7,241 nucleotides of DNA, taken from the NCBI GenBank assembly GCA_900757205.1, contig CAAENA010000041.1, forward strand, positions 1-7,241. The letters run 5' to 3'. Numbering within the stretch: position 1 is the stretch's first letter; every line of letters starts with the position of its first letter. Source of the DNA: an uncultured Collinsella sp. Lineage in GTDB: Bacteria; Actinomycetota; Coriobacteriia; Coriobacteriales; Coriobacteriaceae. The notes beneath the pieces were generated by a model. It searched no databases, was not told the origin of the DNA, and was given only the letters and a program-made list of their open reading frames with translations. Shown here one piece after another: positions 1 through 5,795 of the stretch. The position numbers and the translations under genes are program-made.

Positions 1-1
1 C

Positions 2-202
2 GTCAAGGCGCTCACTGCTGCCGCGGGCACCTATGGCATGGGCCGTGCGCTCGTTTCGCTCTACGAACGCGATGTCGACTACAGCCGTGCCAACGAGGTG
101 GTTACTGCCACGTTCTCCCGCGTTCGCGATCTGGTGACCACGGTCGCGGGCGCTACCCGTCCTATGGCGTCCTATCAGGACGCATCAGATCTCGCTGCTT
201 AG
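2..202 (+). CDS. C-terminal 66 residues of an unrecognised protein (5' end outside window)
   Basis: An open frame runs from the left edge to a TAG stop at 200-202. It encodes 66 residues with the codon usage of the neighbouring genes (G or C at most third positions), so it is very probably the end of a real gene. The peptide looks largely helical: an alanine-rich start (ALTAAAGTYGMGRAL), a charged middle (SLYERDVDYSRANEVV) and a tail ending DASDLAA. I see no motif that names a family, no cysteine cluster and no obvious membrane segment. Its stop runs into the Shine-Dalgarno of the radical SAM gene, which starts 10 nt later, so the two are probably co-transcribed and perhaps translationally coupled. 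Function unknown. In clostridial gene orders the radical SAM pair can follow various genes, so context does not settle it. Confidence 0.7.
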   Translation, partial: VKALTAAAGTYGMGRALVSLYERDVDYSRANEVVTATFSRVRDLVTTVAGATRPMASYQDASDLAA

Positions 203-205
203 GGG
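201..205 (+). promoter_or_regulatory. Shine-Dalgarno fixing the TTG start of the radical SAM gene
   Basis: AGGGG begins inside the TAG stop of the upstream gene and lies 7 nt before the TTG at 213. No ATG or GTG nearby has a comparable ribosome binding site, and the family-typical sequence LLAKVEKPSRYI begins about 14 residues after this TTG. Together these support a TTG start. Confidence 0.6.
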
Positions 206-212
206 TTTTCCG

Positions 213-2090
213 TTGCGCGTTCCGTACCAAGATTGTTTTCATTTAATTGAGCCGTTGCTCGCCAAGGTCGAAAAGCCGAGTCGCTATATCGATCACGAGT
301 GGGGCACGCTTTCCAAGGCCGATGCCGACTACCGTTGCTGCCTGATCTACCCGGATGTGTACGAGGTTGGTCTGCCCAACCAGGGTATCGCCATCCTCTA
401 CAACATCCTTAACCAGGCCGAGGGCATCTCCTGCGAGCGTGGCTATGTGCCGTGGCCCGATATGGGTGACGCTATGCGCGAGGCAGGCATTCCGCTGCTC
501 TCGCTCGAGGGTGCAGCGCCGGTCGCTTCGTTTGATATCGTCGGCCTGCATGTGCCGCACGAGATGGCGGTGACGAACTTCCTCGAGGCACTCGATCTCG
601 CTGGCATTCCGCTGTTAGCGGCCGACCGAGGCGAAGACGACCCCATCATCATCGCCGGCGGCCCCTCGGTGTACAACCCCGAGCCGTACGCGGCCTTCTT
701 CGATGCCATCCTCATCGGCGAGGGCGAGGAATCGCTGCTCGAGACCTGCCAGCTGCATCGCCGCCTGCGCGACGAAGGAGTCCCGCGCGCGCAGATTGTT
801 GAGCAGCTTGCATCCATTGCCGGCAACTACGTGCCGTCGCTCTATGAGGTTCGTCACGACGAGCCCTGCTCGCCGCATGGCTACACCGTGCCGCGTGAGG
901 GCAAGGATGCTCCGGTCGTGGTCTACAAGCGCGTCGTCGAGGATTTCGGCGCCACGAATCCGCTGTCGCAGTCGTGTGTACCCTATGCGCAGCTGGTCCA
1001 CGACCGCCTGTCTATCGAGATCCTGCGCGGCTGCGCCCGCGGCTGTCGTTTTTGTCAGGCCGGCATGACGTATCGCCCGGTGCGCGAGCGCTCGGCCGAC
1101 CAGATCGTCTCGTCGGTGATTCAGGGTCTGGAAAAGACCGGCTATGACGAGGTGTCGCTGACCTCGCTCTCCACGACCGACCACTCCTGCATTCGCGACG
1201 TGCTCGGCAGGCTCAACCGTCGCCTGGAGGATACGGGTATTCGCGTGTCTATTCCGTCGCAGCGCCTGGATTCGTTTGGCGTGGATATGGCCGAGTCGGT
1301 TGCCGGCGAAAAGAAGGGCGGCCTGACGTTCGCACCCGAGGCCGGCAGCCAGCGCATGCGCGACATCATTAACAAGAACGTGACCGAGGAGGACCTGGAC
1401 CGTGCGGCCACGGCGGCCTTCGAGGCCGGCTGGAACCGCATGAAGCTCTACTTTATGATGGGCCTTCCCGGCGAGCGCGACGAGGACATCGTGGCCATCG
1501 CCAATCTGGCCGATCACGTGCTGGAGCTCGGTCGTTCCGTGGTGCCCAAGGCTCGTCGCGGCTCGATCTCGGTGTCCATCTCGGTTTCGGTCTTTATCCC
1601 CAAGGCTGCCACGCCGTTCCAGTGGTGCCCGCAGCTCGACTACGACGACGTCAAGCGTCGCCAGAAGCTGCTCATCACGAGCGTTCGCAACCGTGCCGTC
1701 CGCGTGCATTACCACGATGCCGAGACCTCGCTCATCGAGGCCGCGCTGTCCCGCGCCGGTCGTGACATGACGCCCGTCATCATCGACGCTTGGCGCGCTG
1801 GCTCTCGCTTTGACGCCTGGGTAGAGCATTTTTCGCTCGATAACTGGAAGGAGGCTGCTGCCAAAAACGGCATCGACCTCAATGAGCTCGTGCACCTGCC
1901 CTACGAGTTGGACTGGCGCCTGCCGTGGGAGCACGTGAGCCCCGGCTGCACGCGCGGCTTCCTCGAGCGCGAGTACCGTCGCTCGCTCGAGGGCGTCACG
2001 ACTCCCGACTGCACCCGCACGTCGTGCACCGGCTGCGGAATCTGCCCCACGCTCCACGCCAAGAATGTATTGATGGGTGATCGCGCATGA
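213..2090 (+). CDS. B12-binding-type radical SAM protein (TIGR03960 family)
   Basis: This 625-residue protein has the layout of the TIGR03960 family. Residues 35-175 form a cobalamin-binding-like Rossmann region with YPDVYEVG (46-53), AGGPS (148-152) and IGEGE (170-174). A radical SAM TIM-barrel follows from about 265 to 500. It carries the cluster-binding C274-x3-C278-x2-C281, which would ligate a 4Fe-4S cluster and S-adenosylmethionine, then FAPEAGS (373-379) and KLYFMMGLPG (411-420), typical of MTTase/B12-type radical SAM enzymes. Near the C-terminus C600, C605, C608 and C611 (C-x4-C-x2-C-x2-C) could hold a second metal or Fe-S centre. The start is TTG with AGGGG 7 nt upstream. The stop overlaps the next gene in ATGA, as expected for a cytosolic two-protein unit. 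The reaction and substrate are not known to me. The nearby ribosomal genes suggest, but do not prove, a role in RNA or ribosome modification. Confidence 0.9.
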   Translation: MRVPYQDCFHLIEPLLAKVEKPSRYIDHEWGTLSKADADYRCCLIYPDVYEVGLPNQGIAILYNILNQAEGISCERGYVPWPDMGDAMREAGIPLLSLEGAAPVASFDIVGLHVPHEMAVTNFLEALDLAGIPLLAADRGEDDPIIIAGGPSVYNPEPYAAFFDAILIGEGEESLLETCQLHRRLRDEGVPRAQIVEQLASIAGNYVPSLYEVRHDEPCSPHGYTVPREGKDAPVVVYKRVVEDFGATNPLSQSCVPYAQLVHDRLSIEILRGCARGCRFCQAGMTYRPVRERSADQIVSSVIQGLEKTGYDEVSLTSLSTTDHSCIRDVLGRLNRRLEDTGIRVSIPSQRLDSFGVDMAESVAGEKKGGLTFAPEAGSQRMRDIINKNVTEEDLDRAATAAFEAGWNRMKLYFMMGLPGERDEDIVAIANLADHVLELGRSVVPKARRGSISVSISVSVFIPKAATPFQWCPQLDYDDVKRRQKLLITSVRNRAVRVHYHDAETSLIEAALSRAGRDMTPVIIDAWRAGSRFDAWVEHFSLDNWKEAAAKNGIDLNELVHLPYELDWRLPWEHVSPGCTRGFLEREYRRSLEGVTTPDCTRTSCTGCGICPTLHAKNVLMGDRA

Positions 2091-2899
2091 GTGAGCGCCT
2101 GACCGACAACCCCACGCTCTTTAGACTTCGTGTTCGCTATGGCAAGCGCGATCGCCTTAAGTACCTGGGCCATCTCGAAGTAATCCATACCATTGAGCGC
2201 ATCGTGCGCCGCGCGGGACTTCCCTATGCCGTCACGCAGGGCTTCTCTCCGCACATGCGAGTGGGCTTCTCTTCGGCGCTACCGGTGGGTACGTCGTCGA
2301 TCTGCGAGTGGTATGACCTGTTTATGACCGAGTTCGTGGCGCTCGACGAGGCGTTTGGGCGCCTGGCTGCGGCGTCTCCGGCCGATCTGGCGCCCATCGA
2401 GGCGGCGTATATCGACGTGCGCACGCCGGCGTTGACGGCGCAACTCACGCGTCTGTCGTATCGCATCGACCTGCACTTGGATCCCGAGGCGCCCGTAAGC
2501 ACCGACGAGGTGCGTCGTGCGATCGACACGCTGCGCGCGGACCATGGCATCGACTACGCGCGCGGCAAAAAGAGCAAGCGCTTGGATTTGGATCACACGC
2601 TCGTGGGCTATGAGCTCACGGCTGGGGAGCGTCCGGACCATTTGGTGCTCATGCTCGACACCCATGCCGATAACGAGGGCTCCATGCGTCCGGAAATTTT
2701 GCTTTCTGCAGCTGATGTTTTGTTGCAGGGCTTGACCCCGGGCGTGGATGCACCTATTGTTTCCACCGGTATGCAAGACCTCGTGACCATCTGCTCCTAC
2801 GATGTCGAGCGTCAGAATCAAGCATGCGAGGACGACGAGGGCCGACTCGTCAGCCCCATACCTGTGCGAACTTGTGGATTTGCTCCACATACTCGTTGA
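2087..2899 (+). CDS. Radical SAM-associated protein, DUF2344/TIGR03936 family
   Basis: This is a 270-residue protein of the family found beside, or fused to the C-terminus of, TIGR03960 radical SAM proteins. The N-terminus carries the family signatures: LRVRYGKRDRLKYLGHLE (H29), then RIVRRAGLPYAVTQGFSPHM (G52-F-S-P-H56) and FSSALPVGTSS. The length of about 270 is somewhat longer than the domain alone. The C-terminal third has no motif I recognise and ends in a cysteine- and charge-rich stretch (RQNQACEDDEGR). Its ATG overlaps the stop of the radical SAM gene by 4 nt (ATGA), implying translational coupling and a fixed ratio of the two proteins. Its last codons and stop overlap the -35 box of the rplU promoter. 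Family membership is fairly secure; molecular function is unassigned. Confidence 0.88.
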   Translation: MSERLTDNPTLFRLRVRYGKRDRLKYLGHLEVIHTIERIVRRAGLPYAVTQGFSPHMRVGFSSALPVGTSSICEWYDLFMTEFVALDEAFGRLAAASPADLAPIEAAYIDVRTPALTAQLTRLSYRIDLHLDPEAPVSTDEVRRAIDTLRADHGIDYARGKKSKRLDLDHTLVGYELTAGERPDHLVLMLDTHADNEGSMRPEILLSAADVLLQGLTPGVDAPIVSTGMQDLVTICSYDVERQNQACEDDEGRLVSPIPVRTCGFAPHTR

Positions 2900-2924
2900 C
2901 GGGGGTATTTTCGCCTGCTACTAT
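2896..2924 (+). promoter_or_regulatory. Predicted sigma-A-type promoter of rplU-rpmA
   Basis: A -35 box TTGACG (2896-2901) and a -10 box TACTAT (2919-2924) are separated by exactly 17 bp. A TG dinucleotide one base before the -10 (2916-2917) gives an extended -10. The spacer is followed by an AT-rich tract that stands out from the GC-rich surroundings. Transcription would start near 2931, leaving a leader of about 36 nt before rplU. The -35 box shares bases with the TGA stop (2897-2899) of the upstream gene. This is the best promoter match in the window. Confidence 0.75.
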
Positions 2925-2951
2925 ATTCGGCTGTTGCACTAACTGATGCAT

Positions 2952-2957
2952 GAAGGG
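2952..2957 (+). promoter_or_regulatory. Shine-Dalgarno of rplU
   Basis: GAAGGG lies 9 nt before the ATG at 2967. It falls inside the frame that would open at the earlier ATG at 2946, which argues that the earlier ATG is not used. Starting at 2967 gives the canonical L21 beginning MYAIVNTGGKQ. Confidence 0.6.
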
Positions 2958-2966
2958 CAAGTAAAC

Positions 2967-3341
2967 ATGTACGCAATCGTTAACACGGGCGGCAAGCAGT
3001 ACAAGGTCGCCACCGACGATGTCATCACCGTCGAGAAGATCGAGGGCAATGAGGGCGACAAGGTCACCCTGCCGGTCATCTTCCTCAACGATGGTAAGAA
3101 GATCGTCACCGATCCCGACAAGCTGGCCAAGGCCAAGGTTACCGCTCAGATCGTTGAGCAGTTCAAGGGCGAGAAGCAGCTGGTCTTCAAGTTCCACAAG
3201 CGTAAGCGCTATCGTCGTCTGAAGGGTCACCGTCAGCAGCTCACCAAGCTGAAGATCGTGAAGGTCCAGGCTACGTCCCGCGCCAAGAAGGCTGTCAAGG
3301 CAGAGGCCGAGGCTGTTGCCGAGGCTCCCGTCGCCGAGTAG
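2967..3341 (+). CDS. rplU: 50S ribosomal protein L21
   Basis: This 124-residue protein is a component of the large ribosomal subunit that binds 23S rRNA. It opens with MYAIVNTGGKQYKV, the signature start of bacterial L21, and contains FKFHKRKRYRRLKGHRQQ (residues ~75-92), the conserved basic rRNA-binding stretch. The usual length is about 103 residues. The extra ~20 here form an alanine/glutamate-rich tail (AEAEAVAEAPVAE), a kind of extension often seen on actinobacterial ribosomal proteins. An in-frame ATG at 2946 would add seven residues but has no good ribosome binding site and precedes the GAAGGG site, so the ATG at 2967 is chosen. It is transcribed from the promoter at 2896-2924 together with rpmA, 33 nt downstream. 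Confidence 0.97.
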   Translation: MYAIVNTGGKQYKVATDDVITVEKIEGNEGDKVTLPVIFLNDGKKIVTDPDKLAKAKVTAQIVEQFKGEKQLVFKFHKRKRYRRLKGHRQQLTKLKIVKVQATSRAKKAVKAEAEAVAEAPVAE

Positions 3342-3374
3342 ATTACACTCGTAACGAAAGAGTAGGTATACACA

Positions 3375-3632
3375 ATGGCACACAAAAAAGGACTCGGTTC
3401 CTCCCGTAATGGCCGTGACTCCCGCGGTCAGCGCCTTGGCACGAAGCGCTATGCCGGCCAGACGGTAACCACGGGCACGATTCTCGTCCGTCAGCACGGC
3501 ACTCACATCCACCCGGGTGAGAACGTTGGCCGTGGCAAGGACGACACGCTGTTCGCGCTGGTCGACGGTACCGTTGAGTTCCACAAGGGTATCAAGCACA
3601 GGGTCAGCGTACGCCCGCTCGCGAACGCGTAA
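3375..3632 (+). CDS. rpmA: 50S ribosomal protein L27
   Basis: This 85-residue protein sits near the peptidyl-transferase centre; the flexible N-terminus of L27 reaches toward the P-site tRNA. The sequence starts MAHKKGLGSSRNGRDS and continues with QRLGTKRYAGQ, RQHGTHIHPGENVGRGKDDTL and FALVDG, all hallmark L27 segments, and its length is normal. It begins directly at the mature AHKKG end. The cleavable leader seen in Firmicutes is absent, which fits the absence here of a Prp protease gene between rplU and rpmA. The ribosome binding site is modest (AGG at 3364-3366, 8 nt upstream, preceded by GAAAGAG). A T-rich stem-loop follows in the gap before obgE. Confidence 0.98.
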   Translation: MAHKKGLGSSRNGRDSRGQRLGTKRYAGQTVTTGTILVRQHGTHIHPGENVGRGKDDTLFALVDGTVEFHKGIKHRVSVRPLANA

Positions 3633-3648
3633 TTCACCCTTCATAGAG

Positions 3649-3658
3649 CACATATGTG
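3649..3658. repeat. Perfect 10-bp palindrome CACATATGTG between rpmA and obgE
   Basis: CACATATGTG is self-complementary over 10 bp. Its last G is the first base of the 5' arm of the terminator-like stem that follows. It could be an operator-like half of a regulatory site or chance; nothing here identifies a binding protein. Confidence 0.35.
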
Positions 3659-3700
3659 GGAGGCACTTGAGTTTTAGGATTCAAGGGTCTCCCTCTTTTT
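3658..3700 (+). terminator. Intrinsic terminator or attenuator between rpmA and obgE
   Basis: The 5' arm GGGAG (3658-3662) pairs with CTCCC (3689-3693). An internal GCA/GGT section allows a G·U and a C-G pair with one mismatch. CTTGA (3666-3670) then pairs with TCAAG (3681-3685) around a 10-nt loop. TCTTTTT follows at 3694-3700. This is the form of a Rho-independent terminator. I see no convincing promoter between it and obgE, so partial readthrough (attenuation that makes L21/L27 more abundant than Obg) is the simplest reading. Confidence 0.65.
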
Positions 3701-3702
3701 GT

Positions 3703-3708
3703 AGGAGG
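3703..3708 (+). promoter_or_regulatory. Consensus Shine-Dalgarno of obgE, fixing its TTG start
   Basis: AGGAGG stands 8 nt before the TTG at 3717 and only 2 nt after the T-run of the preceding stem-loop. This full-consensus site supports TTG as the start codon. Confidence 0.75.
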
Positions 3709-3716
3709 CGATTCTG

Positions 3717-5114
3717 TTGTCACAGTTCACCGATATCAGCCGCATTAACGTGTGCGGCGGCGACGGCGGTCGTGGCGGCAATGTCGTCATCCAGGCCGAT
3801 GCTCAGCTGTCTTCGCTGATCGATTACCGCTTTAAGCATCACTTCCGCGCCGAACGCGGCACGCACGGGCAGGGTGCCCGTCGTAACGGCAAGAGCGGCG
3901 AGGACCTGATCCTGAAGGTTCCCATGGGCACCGTGGTACGCGAGCTCGATCCCGAGACGCAGACCCCGATGTTCGAGATTGCCGATCTTGTGCACGACGG
4001 CGAGCGCGTTGTCGTGGCGCCCGGTGGCGCCGGCGGCCTGGGCAACACGCACTTTGTGACGTCGGTGCGCCGCGCGCCCGCGTTCGCTCAGCTGGGCGAA
4101 CCGGCCGAGGAGCACTGGATTGAGCTTGAGATGAAGCTTATGGCCGATGCCGCACTCGTGGGCTTCCCCTCGGTGGGCAAGTCCTCGCTTATCGCGCGTA
4201 TGAGTGCCGCCCGCCCCAAGATTGCTGACTACCCGTTTACCACGCTCGTGCCCAATCTGGGTATGGTGCGTGCCGGCGAATATTCTTACGTCGTTGCCGA
4301 CGTCCCCGGTCTTATCGAAGGCGCGAGCGAGGGTAAGGGCCTGGGTCACCAGTTCTTACGCCACATCGAGCGTACGGCCCTGATCATGCACGTCGTCGAC
4401 ATGACGGGTGGTTTTGAGGATCGCGATCCGGTCGAGGATTACCACATCATCAATCGCGAGCTCGAGCAGTATGGCGCCGAGCTTTCGGAGCGTCCGCAGA
4501 TCGTCGTCGCCAACAAGTGCGATGCGCCGGGTACGGCCGACAAGATTGCCGACCTCAAGCGCGCCGCGCTCGACGATGGACATATGTTCTTTGCCGTATC
4601 TGCTGTGACGGGCGCCGGTCTCAATACGCTGATGCTTGCCGTGGGCGAGCAGGTGGCTAAGCTTCGCGCCGAGCTGGCGGTTTCCGATGAGCCGGTCGAT
4701 CTTCGCGACGAGGAGTGGGAGCGCCGCCGTCTGCAGCGCGAGAAGCGGTTCCGCATTGTCCAGGAAGAGCCCGGTGCCTTCCGCGTGGTCGGTCGTGCCA
4801 TCGAGCGCATGGTCATCCAGACCGACTGGGAAAACGAGGAAGCCGTCATTTACCTGCAGCATAAGTTTGCGCGTATGGGTGTTGACGACGCGCTCGAGAA
4901 GGCCGGTTGCCGTGCGGGCGACGAGGTCCGCATTTGCCAGCGTGCCTTTGACTTTGAGGGCGCTGAGGACTTCTCGGAGTACGAGGAGCTCGAAGACGCT
5001 GGCGAGGACGTTGCCGTTGAGGCCATTGACGTGGCCGATGCTGCGGATGAGGGCGTCGAGGTTGTCGATGCGGCGGATGCCGCGGACGATGCCGAGACCT
5101 CGGAGGGCGAGTAA
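3717..5114 (+). CDS. obgE: Obg-family GTPase (ObgE/CgtA)
   Basis: This 465-residue protein is an essential GTPase of 50S subunit assembly, also linked to (p)ppGpp and stress signalling. The three Obg domains appear in order. The glycine-rich Obg fold (1-~145) has GGDGGRGGN and GQGARRNGKSGED. The G domain has G1 GFPSVGKSS (149-157), a TTLVPNLG switch I region, G3 DVPG (195-198), G4 NKCD (266-269) and G5 SAVTGAG (from 295). The C-terminal OCT domain spans about 342-414 (FRIVQEEPGAFRVVGRAIER). After it comes an acidic tail of about 50 residues rich in D, E and A with an internal repeat. The start is TTG with AGGAGG 8 nt upstream; the protein begins SQFTDISRINVCGGDGG, so no domain is missing. nadD starts 3 nt after the stop. 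Confidence 0.97.
   Translation: MSQFTDISRINVCGGDGGRGGNVVIQADAQLSSLIDYRFKHHFRAERGTHGQGARRNGKSGEDLILKVPMGTVVRELDPETQTPMFEIADLVHDGERVVVAPGGAGGLGNTHFVTSVRRAPAFAQLGEPAEEHWIELEMKLMADAALVGFPSVGKSSLIARMSAARPKIADYPFTTLVPNLGMVRAGEYSYVVADVPGLIEGASEGKGLGHQFLRHIERTALIMHVVDMTGGFEDRDPVEDYHIINRELEQYGAELSERPQIVVANKCDAPGTADKIADLKRAALDDGHMFFAVSAVTGAGLNTLMLAVGEQVAKLRAELAVSDEPVDLRDEEWERRRLQREKRFRIVQEEPGAFRVVGRAIERMVIQTDWENEEAVIYLQHKFARMGVDDALEKAGCRAGDEVRICQRAFDFEGAEDFSEYEELEDAGEDVAVEAIDVADAADEGVEVVDAADAADDAETSEGE
5102..5107 (+). promoter_or_regulatory. Shine-Dalgarno of nadD inside the end of obgE
   Basis: GGAGGG lies within the last codons of obgE, 10 nt before the ATG at 5118. It is the reason for preferring this ATG over an internal start nearer the conserved nucleotide-binding motif, and it implies obgE-nadD co-translation. 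Confidence 0.55.
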
Positions 5115-5117
5115 GCC

Positions 5118-5795
5118 ATGTCGCTGCGCGGTGGAATCGGTTTGCCCGAGCTGCCCATAAAAGTGGGCAAAGAGTTTCGGCTTGGCATTATGGGCGGCAC
5201 ATTCGACCCGATTCATTACGGGCACCTGGTGACTGCCGAGCAGGCACGCGAGTCGCTCGACTTGGACGCTGTGCTCTTTATGCCGGCGGGCTCTCCCGCC
5301 TTTAAGCTTGACAAGCCGGTGACGCCTGCCGAGGACCGTTATGCCATGACTGTCCTCGCCACCGCCGCGAACCCGGCCTTTTTGGCGAGCCGGTTCGAGA
5401 TTGACCGTCCGGGCGTAACCTATACGGCCGATACGCTTCATGCCCTTCGCGACTTTTACCCGCCGCAGGTAAAGCTCTACTTTATTACGGGCGCCGACGC
5501 GATTATTGATATTGTGACCTGGCATGATGCCGAGCGAATCGCTGAGCTTGCTACCTTTATTGCGGCGACGCGACCGGGTTTTGATATCGATACGGCGCGT
5601 GCCCGCATCAAAGAGTCGGGGCTGCCGTTCGATGTGCGCTATATTCAGATTCCGGCGCTGGCGATCAGCTCGACGAACATTCGTAAGCGAGTTGCCCGCG
5701 GCATGAGCGTGCGCTATCTTACGAGCGAGTCTGTGCTCGGCTACATTCGCAAGCGCAGTTTGTATGTCGATCTGGGTCAAGAAGATTTTGAGTGA
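5118..5795 (+). CDS. nadD: Nicotinate-mononucleotide adenylyltransferase
   Basis: This 225-residue enzyme transfers AMP from ATP to nicotinate mononucleotide, giving deamido-NAD in the NAD synthesis pathway of the cytosol. The adenylyltransferase fold is marked by GGTFDPIHYGH (26-36), which holds the (H/T)xGH-type catalytic site with H33 and H36. ISSTNIRKR (from 183) is the ATP-binding ISSTxIR motif of the family. YFITGADAIIDIVTWH lies between them. The length is slightly above the usual ~190-215, because about 18 residues precede the LGIMGGTFDP start common in the family. A GTG at residue 16 could be an alternative start but has no comparable ribosome binding site. It follows obgE by 3 nt, and its stop overlaps the next gene, so it belongs to the same operon. 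Confidence 0.95.
   Translation: MSLRGGIGLPELPIKVGKEFRLGIMGGTFDPIHYGHLVTAEQARESLDLDAVLFMPAGSPAFKLDKPVTPAEDRYAMTVLATAANPAFLASRFEIDRPGVTYTADTLHALRDFYPPQVKLYFITGADAIIDIVTWHDAERIAELATFIAATRPGFDIDTARARIKESGLPFDVRYIQIPALAISSTNIRKRVARGMSVRYLTSESVLGYIRKRSLYVDLGQEDFE

Noticed and set aside
615..2057. 480-codon minus-strand open frame opposite the radical SAM gene
   Set aside because: It mirrors a GC-rich third-position frame of a well-supported plus-strand gene, gives an Arg/Gly/His-rich translation without family motifs, and has no ribosome binding site or promoter that I can see.
2946..2966. Earlier in-frame ATG for rplU adding MHEGQVN
   Set aside because: The added codons contain the rplU Shine-Dalgarno itself, and L21 proteins begin at MYAIV or an equivalent.
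2931..2966. Possible L21 leader autoregulatory RNA
   Set aside because: The leader from the predicted start is only about 36 nt and I see no stable structure in it, so there is no support for a structured leader.
2850..3653. 267-codon minus-strand open frame over rplU and rpmA
   Set aside because: It covers two textbook ribosomal protein genes and the rplU promoter; the translation is leucine/valine-rich but matches nothing.
3720..4349. 209-codon minus-strand open frame opposite the Obg fold and G domain
   Set aside because: It is a shadow of obgE: composition is dictated by the glycine- and alanine-rich plus-strand frame and no motif is visible.
4356..5780. 474-codon minus-strand open frame across obgE and nadD
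   Set aside because: It spans two convincing plus-strand genes and their junction, has no recognisable domain, and is explained by codon bias on the opposite strand.
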